Shown: positions 10,204 to 20,936 of the stretch, piece after piece
Layout: the number at the start of each line of letters is the position of its first letter
Numbering within the stretch: the first letter of the stretch is position 1
Assembly: GCA_016801885.1 (NCBI GenBank)
Contig: JAFBJY010001332.1
Location: 117,482-181,481, forward strand
Origin: Toxotes chatareus
Taxonomy: Eukaryota > Chordata > Actinopteri > Toxotidae
Direction of reading: 5' to 3'
Length of the DNA stretch: 64,000 nt
The notes under the pieces: generated by a model
What the model saw: only the letters and a program-made list of their open reading frames with translations
The model's database searches: none
Told to the model about the DNA's origin: nothing
Made by a program: the position numbers and the translations under genes

Positions 10204-10685
10204 ATGAAATCGCGCAATTCTTTCCCTGAGCTTGATCGCAACAGCTGCCATGGCAGGCCCCATGGGTGGTGGCGGCGGTGGCGGCAGCGGCGGCGGCAGC
10301 AGCAGCTCCCAGATCGAAATCAATGGCCCCAGCGTTCAGGTCACCCTGCTGAACAGGGCGGCGTGCTGAACGTGGCGGCAGGTGGTGGCAAGGCCTCCCA
10401 GAACCTGGCCAGCAATGCAGGCAACGTGACCATCGATCGCAGTGGCAGCTCGCTGCAGGTCGTCGCAGCCACCGGCAGCGGCATCCTGAACAAGGCCGAT
10501 GGCTATAGCGCAGTGGCCGTCAACAACCTGGCCTCAACTATGGCGAAGTGGACGTGAAGAGCACTTCGATCCAGGTGGTGGCTGCCAAGAACTCCGGCAT
10601 CATCAACTACGCCGGCAACGGTTCCATGGCAGTGCAGAACATCTCCAGCAACAACGGCTGCGTGACCTGCTACAACAACCACTGA
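10204..10685 (+). CDS. Exported curlin-like repeat protein
   Basis: After one early frame correction the protein starts with a signal peptide (MKSRNSF..LSLIATAAMAGP). A Gly/Ser linker (GGGGGGGSGGGSSSS) and three imperfect repeats of about 38 residues follow. Each repeat carries a core matching the curlin G-x2-N-x-A element: NQGGVLNVA, TGSGILNKA and KNSGIINYA. A second strand follows in each (SQNLASNAGNVTI, VNNLASNYGEVDV, VQNISSNNGCVTC). The first core also has the curlin Q. The end CVTCYNNH holds a CxxC pair. The length is about 160 residues. First gene of a rightward set with a CsgG-like gene, so it is probably the secreted fibre or surface subunit. Amyloid behaviour is inferred. Confidence 0.72.
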
Positions 10686-10780
10686 GCCTGGCTGCCGGAC
10701 GAAGGAAACTGCCGGGCGGCCCCTGGGCCACCAGCGGCACCTTCCGGCGAGACCCAGCTCACCGCACCAGGAGAGCCACC

Positions 10781-11197
10781 ATGCACCGCCGCCCATCTCT
10801 GTTCGGCTGCCCTATTGGCCTGGCTCGCCCTCGGGCGAACCCCTTCATGCAGCGGCCCCGGCGAAGACCAGTGGTGCTGAACAAGCCCGTCGACTACCTC
10901 AGGCTGCCCACGGCCAAGCAGCCGACATCGTCAGGGCTGGACACCGTCACCGACATCCCCATCAATGTCAAGGCCAAGATCGCGCGCTACGAAGCCATGT
11001 CCATGACCAATGCGCCCGGCATCTCCACCGAGGCGAACGTGGTGACCACGACCCGACGAGCAGCACGGGCATGCAGCGCACCTGCACCCAGGACCTGGCC
11101 AGCAACACCAACGCCAGCGCATTCAGCCGCTATGGGCCCCAGACCAAGGACCAGATCGTGGTCCTCAAGGGCGACCTGGTCAAGCGTCTGCCGCTAG
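10781..11197 (+). CDS. Small exported protein of the curlin-like locus
   Basis: I do not recognise this family. The start ATG 10781 has a CAGGAG site 7 bp upstream. A hydrophobic, Ala/Leu-rich leader is followed by about 105 residues including VVLNKPVDYLRL, DIPINVKAKIARYEAMSM and CTQDLASNTNASAF. The end is best read as KGDLV.VCR with a stop at 11197. Two Cys in the mature part suggest a disulfide. The LASN.NAS motif echoes the repeats of the preceding gene. Position between the repeat protein and the CsgG-like gene suggests a minor subunit, nucleator or chaperone. Frame changes lie near 10840, 11055 and 11180. Confidence 0.6.
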   Translation: MHRRPSLFGCPIGLARPRANPFMQRPRRRPVVLNKPVDYLRLPTAKQPTSSGLDTVTDIPINVKAKIARYEAMSMTNAPGISTEANVVTTTRRAARACSAPAPRTWPATPTPAHSAAMGPRPRTRSWSSRATWSSVCR

Positions 11198-11441
11198 CGC
11201 GACACAGGGCGGCCAGCCTTCGAGCCGCCCACCATTTCTCGATCCCCCCATTTTCCGGCGCCGACGCCCCGTGCGCGCCTGTGCCCTGGCTCGCCGTTTT
11301 CCAGCAGAGGTCCATCATGCGCAACCGCCTTCCATCGCCAGGACTTCCCCGCCCCGATGCCGCGCTGCAGCCGGCACTCGGCAGCCATGCGGACGACCGT
11401 GGGACTTTCCGCCAGCGATGGTCCGGCGAAGACAGGGTTGC
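11198..11441 (+). other. Gap between small exported gene and CsgG-like gene
   Basis: This stretch has an ATG at 11317 behind an AGAGG site, but the peptide (MRNRLPSPGLPRPD) matches nothing I know and runs out of frame into the lipoprotein signal. I see no terminator. It may be a leader, or an upstream start that was lost to indels. Confidence 0.35.
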
Positions 11442-13072
11442 ATGCGGGCCATTGCCTGCGCCGTCTCGGCCTCCATCGTGCTGCTGTCGGGCTGCGCGCC
11501 GCTGGATGCGCGCAAGGACGCCAGAGTACCTGGACAAGGTCTATGCGGCCGACCGCCCCGTGGTGCGGCCGGTGCGCTCGATATCGAGCTTTCCGACTCG
11601 CTGATGTGCATGGACAGGATGTTCCGCAACAGCCACATGCCCACGGTGCTGATCACCAGCAAGCAGCTGCCCGACTACTCGGGCCCGCGTGGCCGTAGCC
11701 GCCAAAGAGATGGTGGTCACCGCCCTGTCCCAGATGTCGCGCGTCAGCAGTGCCTTCCGCTACGTGGACTATGAGGTGGACATCGCTCGCCAGGATACGG
11801 TGCAGAACCTCACCACCATCTTGCTCAGCAACAACCAGATCAGCTGCAGCGCCCTGCCCTGTATGTGTCGGGCGCCGTGTCCTTCATGGACCAGAACGTG
11901 CTGCGCAACAACGTGGACATAGGCACCAGCGCCTCGCGCCTGGAAACCGGCTACAGCGCCAACCGCAGCGGTGCCGTGCTGGGCATGGAGCTGCACCTGG
12001 GCGACTTCCGCACGCGCACCATCATCCGGGCCTGGATTCGGCCAACGAGGGTCGTCATCGGCAGCAGCAGCCAGGGCTGGACCTGTCAGCCGCATCGGCA
12101 CCTACGGCGTGCAGTTCAGCGTGGGCCGCGACTATGCCCCGGGGCTCGGGCCCGGCCGTGCGCACCCTGGTCGAGCTGGGCGCGATCGAGCTGCTGGGCA
12201 AATGGTCGCGCCTGCCCTACTGGCAGTGCCTGACGCTGGACCAGACCACCCCGACTTCCAGCGCCAGCTGCGCGGACTGGTACGAGGAAGGCGAAGCCGG
12301 CATCCACCAGGAACTGGTGCGCCAGTCGCTGATCAGCAAGGGCTATCTGCCGCCGGACGCCCCGGCCTTCACCGCAGGCAACCCGCAGTGGCGCGAGGCC
12401 ATGGGGCGCTTCAGGCCGACAGCGGCATGGTGGTCAGCGGCGTGGTGGACTTCAACACCTACGAACGCGCACTGCGCGACTTCGTGGCCGTGGGCGCCGA
12501 TGGGCACATCACGCGCATTGGCTGGAACACCAGAGCGCAGCGCCGGTCACCACCGCCTCCGAGAACGTGGCCGTGGGCACGGGCGACTACCGCCTGGCGC
12601 CCCGCGCCCGACCGCAAGCTGGACCTGTGGGTGGAGAACATCACGCCCACCCGCACCTCCTTCGAGACGGGTGAGCAGCTCTTCCTGTCCACCACCGTGT
12701 CGCGTGCCTCCTACCTGTCGTGCTTCATGGCGGGCGCCGATGGCGAGTCACCCGGCTGGTGCCCAACGACGTGAACCGCTCGGGCTGGATCACCGCCGCC
12801 CAGTCCGTGCGCCTGCCCGACTGGATGAGCCCCAACCCCGGCTATGTGATCAACGCCGGCCCTCCCGGCAAGGAAGGCGTGGCCTGCTTCGCCACCGAGC
12901 AGAACATGACCGACAAGCTGCCCACGCTGCTGCAGGGCAGGCCTTCATCGCCATCCCGGGCATGCGCTCCCTGGAGGATGTCAGCCAGTACATGGCCAGC
13001 TCGCTGGGCGCAGACGGGTACCGGCTCGGCCCGCTTCTGGCAGCAGTGGTGCCGGCCCAGGCCAAGCGCTGA
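11442..13072 (+). CDS. CsgG-like secretion lipoprotein with peptidoglycan-binding and DUF4384 modules
   Basis: The start MRAIACAVSASIVLLSGCAP is a lipoprotein signal with lipobox LSGC. Residues of about 40-260 resemble CsgG/HfaB, the outer-membrane pore of curli secretion: VAVAAKEMVVTALSQMSRVSSAFRYVDYE, then ALYVSGAVSFMDQNV, SGAVLGMELHLGDFRT and AVRTLVELGAIELLGKWSRLPYW. Residues of about 300-350 look like a peptidoglycan-binding module (FQADSGMVVSGVVDFNTYE). Residues of about 390-470 look like DUF4384 (RTSFETGEQLFLSTTVSRASY, then FMAGADGRVTRLVPNDV). E. coli CsgG has only the first part and is about 277 residues; this protein is about 540. The fusion suggests a pore tethered to the cell wall. 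The modules rest on motif recall, not a search. Confidence 0.7.
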
Positions 13073-13111
13073 TGCACGGTGCGGACCACAAGCCAACCAG
13101 AGGCACCTGCC

Positions 13112-14337
13112 ATGCCCTCCAGCGCTCGCGAAACCTCGCCGCGGCGGCATCGCAGGCTGCGCCTGACCGCCAGGCTTGTGCTGCCCGGGCTGCTGGTGGT
13201 GCTGCCCGGTCTGGCGCCCGCCGTGCTGCCGCATGTGCAGGCGGCAGCACGCTTCACGCCGGTCATGCCCATCCGGGTGGCGACGGCCAGCGTGTACGGC
13301 TCCCAGCCGGGCACCAGCAACATCACTTCGAACTCGGATACCGCCCAGCAACAGGCCCTGTCCCAACTGCGCAGCCGCGCCGAAGAAGGCAGGGCGTGAG
13401 CCCGGCCACGCAGCGCGAGGCGCAATGGGTCATGGGCCTGCTGGCACTACATGGCATTGCCATGGCCCAGGACAGGCCGCAGGCCGGGACCTGGTTCGAA
13501 GCGTGCCCAGCGCGCCGGCCATCCGCTGGCCAGCGCGGGACTGGCCTGGTGCGCCATGGACGGCTGCAGCCCCCCGATCCGCCGGCCGCAAGGCTGGATC
13601 GCCCAGCTGGCCAAGACCGACCCGGCCCGTGCGCAATACCTGGAATGGCTGCTGGCCCGGCGCCTGGCGCGCTGTCCACAGCCGAGCCCGTGGGCGAGGC
13701 CTTGACCGTGGCAGGCACGCCCGACCAGGAGCTGTTGCAGCGCGCGGCGCGTTCGGGCAGCCCTGGCGCCCAGCTGGAATGGGGCCTGGCCTTGCTCGCG
13801 CAGGACAGGCCGAGGCCGCCCTGCGCCAGTTCCGCGCGGCGGCGCCACGCTCATCCAGCGCGGCGGCCAATGCGCAGATGCTGGGCGACCGCATGCGGCC
13901 CGCAGGCCAGCTGGTGTCGGCCCAGGGCACGTCTGCCCCGCCTGCGGCGCAGGGGCCCGCAACGGCTGCAGCGCACGCCGCAGTTGCGGGAGCTCGCCCA
14001 GCGAGCAGGACATCCAGGTGCGCCAGCCCGTCACGGCCCAACAGCAGTGGGAGCAGGCCCAACGCTATCACCGTGGCGAGGCGTGCCGGCCAGCTTCACC
14101 GGGCCCTGCGCCTGTACCAGCAGGCGGCGTCCCACGGCCATGTGGCATCGCGGCGCATGCTGGAGTTGATCTATTCGCGCCCCGCACAGAAGCGGCGGTG
14201 TGGACATTGGCTGGATGCGGCAGCTGGCACGCATCGACCCCATGACCATGCAGCCATGGCGCCCATCAGCCCCGCGCCCTACCGGCGCGACCCCGCCGCT
14301 TTTCGACATGGTGCCGGCGCCCTGGCACCGGAACTGA
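13112..14337 (+). CDS. Exported Sel1-type repeat protein
   Basis: Residues 1-45 form a signal peptide (RLVLPGLLVVLPGLAPAVLPHVQAA). The rest shows Sel1-like helical repeats: EAQWVMGLLALHGIAMAQDRPQAATWFERA, GHPLASAGLAWCAMDG, SPGAQLEWGLALLAQDRPEAALRQFRAAA and GVPASFTGALRLYQQAASHGHVASRRML. The end reads FDMVPAPWHRN and stops at 14337. Such proteins act as scaffolds for partner proteins. It lies 39 bp after the CsgG-like gene, so it probably belongs to the same operon as an assembly factor. Length is about 408 residues. The start ATG 13112 follows an AGAGG site. Confidence 0.72.
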
Positions 14338-14357
14338 CGCTGGCCCCAGGTCCTGCC

Positions 14358-15199
14358 CTAAAGCACATCCAGGCCCGTGTCGGCCATCCAGTCCACCGGG
14401 TCCTGGCGCAGCACCATGTCGATGTCAGGCCCAGAGCCACCCCACTTCGCCGGAAAGCTCACGGCCAGCGCGCGCTCGCCCCATTGCGCCTCGCGCGATC
14501 AGGCGCGCCAGGCGGCGATGTGCAGCACGCAGGCCAGGGGATCGAAGCCGGGCTGGGCCAGCGGCGCGTTTGCAGGTGCTGCAGCGCGTCGGCCAGCAGC
14601 AGCGGAAGGTTTCAACGCCAGGCCAGGCCTGCGCTGACATGGCTGTATGCGTAGCCGCACAGCCGCATCTCCGCTTCGGCACGGCGCGGGTCCGCGGATC
14701 GACCAGCTCGGAGATGGTGGCCGCGCGGCCAGGATCGATCATAATGCATGGCCAGCTCGCCCAGCCCGTGCAGCAGGCCTGCCGCATAGGCCGCCGTAGG
14801 GCTGGCCTGCACCGTGCCGGCCAGCGCGCGGGCCACGCGTGCGGCATCCGCTGTAGCGCCAGAAGGCCGGCATGGCCACGCCCGGCACGGCATGCGTGCC
14901 CGCCCAGCAGCATGCCCGCACGATCTGTCGCAACTGCGCGGGCGCCAGCAAAAAAAGACACCAGCGCCTCAGGAATACCGGTGACACGGCCCGCCATGCC
15001 GAAGACCGGGCCGTTGGCCTGCGCCAGCAACCCGGCAGCCAGCGCGGGATCGGCCGCGAACAGCTGGCTCAGCCGGCGCAGGCTGGGCTGCTCGGGCACC
15101 AGCTCGCGCAGCACTGGGGAACCCACAATGCGCGGCTGCGCCGGCAGGAGCCAGCGTCTGGGTCAGCAGCGTCTGCAGATCCAGTGCGTGCGCAGCCAT
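14358..15199 (-). CDS. HDOD-domain protein
   Basis: HDOD proteins are non-catalytic relatives of HD phosphohydrolases used in signalling. Readable pieces in order are MAAHALDLQTLLTQTLAP, LRRLSQLFAADPALAAGLLAQANGPVFG, then IPEALVSF, AAYAAGLLHGLGELAMHY, and a late segment AGLAWRWNLPLLLADALQHLQ. It stops after GLDVL at 14358. The length of about 280 residues is usual for a single-domain form. It starts at 15199, 148 bp beyond the tex stop and on the same strand. No catalytic HD pair is expected or seen. Confidence 0.75.
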
Positions 15200-15347
15200 C
15201 GCGTTTCCTGCCTTGCCCTGCCCGGCCTTGCTTGCGGGTCTGCAGCTTGGCGAAGGCCGAGGCCAGCCGACTGCTGCGCCGGCTCGGGCGCGCGGCGCGC
15301 CGCCCTGATGGCCCTGGCTGCCCCGGCCTGCGCTCTCGAAGCGGTTG

Positions 15348-16125
15348 TCACACGGGGCCATCGCGGCGCGCAGGCGCCGCATCCAGCTTCATGGTCAGGC
15401 TGATGCGCTTGCGCGCCACATCGACCTCCAGCACCTTGACCTTGACGATCTGGCCGGTCTTGACGACCTCGCGCGCGTCCTCGATGAACTTGTGGCTCAT
15501 CTGGCTGACGTGGACCAGGCCGTCCTGGTGCACGCCCAGGTCCACGAAGGCGCCGAACTGGGCCACGTTGCTGACCGTGCCCTCCAGCGTCATGCCTTCC
15601 TTGAGGTCCTTGATGTCTTCCACGCCGTCATTGAAGCGGGCGACGACGAAGTCGGGCGCGGGTCGCGGCCAGGCTTTTCCAGCTCGCCCAGGATGTCCCT
15701 TGATGGTGATGGCACCGAACTGCTCGCTCACGAACTGCTCGGCCTTCAGGCCCTTGAGCACCTCGGGCAGCCGCCATGACTGGTCCACGCTCTTGCCCGT
15801 GGTGGCAATGATGCGTTCGACCACGGGATAGGTTTCGGGTGCACGCCCGTCATGTCCAGCAGGTTGTCCCCGCCGCGGATGCGCAGAAAGCCTGCGGACT
15901 GCTCGAAGGTCTTGGCGCCCAGGCCGGCACACCTCCATCAGCTGCTTGCGGCTCTTGGAAAGAGCCGTTGGCATCGCGCCAGCGCACCACCGACTTGGCC
16001 ACGCTGCCCGACGGGCCCGAGACGCGCGACAGCAGCGGCGCCGAGGCCGTGTTCAGATCCACGCCCACGGAGTTCACGCAGTCCTCGACCACGGCGTCGA
16101 GCTGGCGCGCCAGCTCGCTTTGGTT

Positions 16126-16156
<31 letters not shown>

Positions 16157-17595
16157 CTCTTGGGGTCGATCTTGACCAGCTCGGCCAGCGGGTCCTGCAG
16201 GCGGCGCGCAATGCTGGCGGCGCCGCGCAGGCTCCACGTCCACATCGGGCATTTCCTGCGAGGGCGAACTCGCTGGCGGAATACCACGGAAGCGCCGGCC
16301 TCGCTGACCACGACCTTCTCGATCTGGCGGTCGGCCTTGCTGGCGATCTTGATCAGGTCGGCCGCCAGCTTGTCCGTCTCGCGGCTGGCCGTGCCGTTGC
16401 CGATGGCAATCAGGTTGATCTGGTGCTTTTCGACCAGGCGGGCCAGCACGGCCAGGGGAGCCGTCCCAGTCGCGGCGCGGCTCATGCGGGTAGATGGTGG
16501 TGGTGTCCACCAGCTTGCCCGTGCTATCCCACCACAGCCACCTTGACGCCCGTGCGGATGCCCGGGTCAGGCCGATGACGGCGCGCTGGCCCGCAGGCGC
16601 GCGCCAGCAGCAGGTCGCGCAGGTTGTCGCCAAAAAGACCTTGATGGCCACCTTCTCGGCGTCTTCACGCAGGCGCGAGAACAGGTCGCGCTCGGTGGAC
16701 AGGCTCAACTTGACGCGCCAGGTCAGGCCACGCACTTGCGGATCAGATCGTCGCTGGCGCGCTTGGCGTGGCTCCAGCCCAGGTGCAGTGCGATCTTGCC
16801 TTCGGCCAGGCTGGGCTGGCCGGGCTCAAAAGCTCCACGGGAAGAACCAGCTTGGCTTCGAGGATCTCCAGCGCGCGGGCCGCGGAACACAGCCAGCGCG
16901 CGGTGCCGAAGGGCACGCGGCCAATCGGTTCGTCGTACTCGAAATAGTCGCGGAACTTGGCGACCTCGGGTCGTTCTCGTTCTTGGACTCGATCTTCTTG
17001 GAGCGCAGCAGGCCGTCTTCCACAGCCATTCGCGCAGCTTCTGCACCAAGCGCCGGGTCTTCGGCCCAGCGCTCGGACAGAGATGTCGCGCACGCCATCG
17101 AGCACGGCGAAGGTGGTGGAGAAATCAGGCCCAGCTTGCCGTCGTCCAGGAGTGGTGGCGGGCTTGCAGAAGGCCTCGGCACTCCTTGTGCGGGTCAGCG
17201 TGGGGTCGGCAAACAGCTTGTCGGCCAGCGGCTCGATGCCGAATTCGCCCAGCAATCTGGCCCTTGGTGCGGCGCTTTTGGCAGAAGGGCAGGTAGATGT
17301 CCTCCAGCTCCTGCTTGGTCAGCGCATTGGCAATGGCCAGGCGCAGCGCATCAGTCAGCTGCCCTGCTCGTCGATGGCCTTGAGCACCGTGCCCCGGCGG
17401 TCTTCCAGCTCGCGCAGATAGCCCAGGCGTTCGTCGAGCTGGCGCAATTGCGCGTCGTCAGGCCGCCGGTCACTTCAACTTGCGGTAGCGGGCGACGAAC
17501 GGAACCGTGGCTCCGCCATCAAGCAATTCGACCGCAGCACCCACTTGCTGCGGCGACATTCAGTTCTGCGGCGATTTGGCCAATGATTTTTGCAT
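15348..17595 (-). CDS. tex: Tex-type RNA-binding transcription accessory protein
   Basis: The order of segments fits Tex. The N-terminal region ([69 protein letters not shown]) comes first. A YqgF-like RNase H fold ([18 protein letters not shown]), a helix-hairpin-helix part ([39 protein letters not shown]) and a C-terminal S1 domain ([29 protein letters not shown]) follow. About 750 residues compares with 773 in E. coli. The start ATG 17595 is put out of frame by one missing A in an A5 run (ATGCAAAAATC). This is a clear homopolymer error. Confidence 0.93.
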
Positions 17596-17655
17596 TCGAG
17601 GCGCCCCGTGGCGTGGAATCCGGAAAGCGGCCAAGTGTGCACACGCGATTCAGGC

Positions 17656-17673
17656 CGGGCCGCTCACGGCCCG
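17656..17673. terminator. Hairpin between multicopper oxidase and tex
   Basis: CGGGCCG and CGGCCCG pair over 7 bp around a CTCA loop, about 100 bp downstream of the oxidase stop codon on the minus strand. There is no T run. It may end the RCC1-oxidase transcript before tex. Confidence 0.45.
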
Positions 17674-17772
17674 CCCGCAAGCTCTAAGCATTTCTTGCAG
17701 TCCAATGAATTCAAGGGCTTGCAGCATGAAGCCGGAAGGGCGCGGGAATGGCCGATAGGACAAGCCCGGCTT

Positions 17773-19509
17773 TCAGCCCGCATCCACGATCTGCATCATT
17801 CCCAGGTCCTCATGGTCCAGCGCATGGCAATGCCAGACGAACTTGCCGTGGAAATCCGCGAACCGCATGCGAAAGGTGATGCTGCCCTTGGTGACCCCGC
17901 CGCCCCGCTGCCGCCCGTGCCCGGCGGCACGGGCAGGGTGTCGGCAGAACGGCGTCACCGGCGCGCCGTTGACCCTGACCACATAGCAATCGTTGACGTG
18001 GATGTGAAAGGGATGCGGGTAGCCGTTGTAGTTGTAGACCGTCCACTCCTCCACCGCATTGAAAGGCACGGTCTGCACAGGCGTGAGGCTGGAATGGATG
18101 GGCGACATGCCCAGCGACATGGCCTCGGTGCCCACCGCAAACACCGATCGGTTGCCGCCCACCTTCAGCACCCAGCTCTCGCCGGCCGGCATGGGCGCCA
18201 GGGCCGGGTCGCGCACGCCCTTGTCCTCGTCGTCGGCCAGCACGGCCAGGCGCAGGACGCGCTACACGCCACCATGGCTGGCCAGCTCGGCATCGGTGAT
18301 GGGCGTGTAGTCGCCGGGCCGGCGCAGCGAGGGCCGGGTCGGGCCTGCCAGGCCTGCACGGGCTCGCCCTGCACCACCACCGGGCCAGCACCTCCTCGAA
18401 GGGCTCGTTGCCGCTTGGCCGGTGAAAGGACAAGGGGCACGCGGCCGCGCGCAGAAGAAATACTCGCCCGGCGCCATCGATGCCTGCACCACCATGGACA
18501 GGCGCCCGCCCGGGTAGATGTAGTTGCCGGGCCAGTCGCGCATGTCAGCGGCTGCCCGGCCGTCTACCGGCTCAGCGGCGGTAGATGCCGCCGTAATGGT
18601 TGCCGTCGCGGCCGCAGACATTCATCACATGCCCGTCGAGCACGGGATGCAGCAGGTAGAACGACGAAGGATTGACGATGTGCCAATGCTGCACCTCGCC
18701 GGGCCGCATCACGATGGTGGGCTGGTAGGCGCCGTTGAGCAAAAAGGCGCCGGCCGGATTCTGCATCGAGTCTTCCAGCGTATCGGTGCGGCCCTTGGCG
18801 TTGACGGTGAGCTTGTGGGCGAACAGCACGCGCTCGCGCATGTTCACGCTGGCACGGAACGGGTCCTGCGCATCAGCCACGATGATGGCGCCAGGAACAT
18901 GCCGCTGGAGACCTGGGCATTGGTGGCGCCGTGCAGATGCAGGTGGTACCAGTAGATGCCGCAACTGTGGTCGTCGGGCAGATGGATCTCGTGGTAGCGC
19001 GTGGCGCCGGGCGCGATGCCGGCATCCGGCCGTCCACCACGTAGTCGCCAAACACGCCGGGCCGTATCTCGCGCGGGTCCACGTGCAGGCCGTGGAAATG
19101 CATGTTGGTGCTGTTCTGGTGGTTGAGCAGCGCCCGGTCCGAGCCCTGGGGCGAGGCCGGCAGCTGGTTGTGCACCCACATCTTCAGCGTGTCGCCGGGG
19201 CGCAGCCACAGCGTGGGCGCCGTGTATCGCCCATTGAAGCTGCGCAGCTCAGACGCCGCCCGGGCTGCCGATCAGCCGGATAGCGGGCCCAGCGCGCAAT
19301 GTCGCTGTCCGGCAGGTCCATGTCCATGGACGCATAGCCCACGTTCAGGTGCAGCTCCAGCACGCCGTTGACGGAGCGCAGCGCCTGCGGCTCAGGCAGA
19401 TCGTCGCGCAGCCCGCCTCCACCGCCGCAGCCGGGCAGCACACGGCGCCCGCCGTCAACAGGGCGCCCCATTGCAGCAGCGCCCTGCGGTTCAGGCCCAG
19501 GGCAGGCAT
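17773..19509 (-). CDS. Exported multicopper oxidase
   Basis: This laccase-like enzyme oxidises a substrate with four Cu ions and reduces O2 to water. The Tat-like signal NRRALLQWGALLTAG stands at residues 7-21. Copper motifs in order are HFHG (STNMHFHGLHVDP), YWYHLHLHG, HPFHIHVNDC and HCHALDHEDLGMM. The last contains the type 1 Cu Cys and axial Met. All four clusters are present, so the enzyme should be active. Length is about 579 residues. Start 19509 has an AGGAG site 6-10 bp upstream. It lies 23 bp after the RCC1-repeat gene, so the two are very likely cotranscribed. The substrate (phenolic, Cu(I) or Mn) cannot be told. Confidence 0.9.
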
Positions 19510-19532
19510 TGAATGCTCCTGGTGCAGATGCT

Positions 19533-20653
19533 TCACAGGGCCTCCTTTGCCGTGCCGGCGATTGCGTTGGTTTCGGTCAGGTCATTGAGGGCGTGCAAGG
19601 CCAGCGCATGGGGGCAGGACTGGGCCTGGGCCCCGTCCTGGCCCTGGCAGGCGCCATGGCGGTTGTCGCCCCAGGCCCAGCAGCGCCCGCCGCGCTCCAG
19701 GGCCAGCACATGCGTGCCTCCACGCTGATCTGCTGCACCGCCGCCAGGCCGGGCACGGCGTGAAAGCCCGCGCGGGGTGCCGCATCGCCCTGGCCCAGCT
19801 GGCCCAGGCCATTTCCAGCCCCAGGCCAGCACCTGCCCGCCCTGCGTGGTCGCCGCCGAAAAATGCAGGCCCGCCGCCAGACTGCTGAGGCGCCCAGAGC
19901 ACGGCAATGCGCACGCGGGGCCGGGACTGTAGGCCGCCTGCAGCCCCTGGTCCAGCTGGCCCTGGTGGTTTGGAGCCCCAGCCCCAGCCGCGCCTTCTCA
20001 TCCAGCGCCAGGCTGTGCGCCCCGCCGCCACCGCCACCACGGCCGCAGCACCCTGCGGCAGCACCACGCTGCGCACGGCTGCGCTGCACCAGATCGCCCT
20101 GCCCCCAGTTGGCCCGGCCGCATTGGCGCCCAGGACGAACCTGACCCCTGGCGTCCAGCGCCAGCGCATAGCCCATACCCACGGACACGCTGCGCACGGA
20201 GGCAGGCCCTGCACGCGCTGCGCACCGGGCATGGCATCCGACCATCCCCAGGTGCGCCTTCGCGGTCCTGCACATAGGCCTGCTGCTCACTCGCCCAGAT
20301 GCGCCGCACCCCGGCATCCTGCCGGCCAAGGCCAAAGGCCTGGGCACGGCGCCCGCGGTATCGCGGACCTGGGGCGCAACGGCATAGGCCTGGCCATCCG
20401 CCCAGGCCAGCAGCGAATAGCCCGCATCCACCAGCCCCTCTCAACGCGTGCCACGGGGGCTCAGGCGCTGGGGCACTGGGCTGGGAAAAGCTGCAGTGGC
20501 CGATGCGCGTGGCATCGGGCGCACAGACCTCGGCAGCATCCACGCCTTCGGGCAGAGTGCGCAACACCTCCAGGTGCCCCAGGCGAATACGCCCTCCGAT
20601 GTGATGAGCACGGACCGCTGCGGGCCCGCCACTACCTGTTGTATGGTCAGCAT
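19533..20653 (-). CDS. RCC1-repeat beta-propeller protein
   Basis: About seven RCC1-like blades can be traced: VAGPQRSVLITSEGVFAWG, RSVSVGMGYALALDARGQVF, LGANAAGQLGQGDLVQRSAV, AAGAHSLALDEKARL, VLAWGWNGLGQLGQGDAAPR and GGTHVLALERGGRCWAWGDN. The GQLGQGD motif is the hallmark. Start 20653 (MLTIQQVVAGP) has an AAAGGAG site. No signal peptide is evident, so it may be cytoplasmic. Upstream DNA has a 9-bp CGTGTTTCG-type repeat. It precedes the multicopper oxidase in one transcription unit, an uncommon pairing whose purpose is unknown. Confidence 0.78.
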
Positions 20654-20936
20654 CACCCTCTCCTTTGCGTGTTTCGCGTGTTTCGCGTGTCTTGGGGCAC
20701 CCGACACGGCGGTACAGCTGCCCGTGGGTGTCAGTGCGGATTGTTCAAAAGGAAGCGGGTGGGGGCAATCACTGAAAACTGTGATTCCTCAAGAGCGCCT
20801 TAGGCTCCGTCAATCGATCCCGCCCCAGGCCTGCGACGCGGCATTGGCCTGCAGGCACATCGCCATCGCAGCCGGGGCCTGCGTGGCCTGAGTGCCTACG
20901 CGGGCTGCGCTGGCGCAGCGGCATCATGGACAATCC
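20654..20936. other. Divergent spacer before DUF72 gene
   Basis: These 283 bp carry three near copies of a 9-bp unit (GTGTTTCGC) at about 20668-20692, on the RCC1 side. No gene, terminator or known operator is recognised. Confidence 0.4.

Noticed and set aside
10204..10685. Glycine-rich RNA-binding or collagen-like protein
   Set aside because: There is a signal peptide, no RRM, no Gly-X-Y pattern, and regular Asn/Gln repeats instead.
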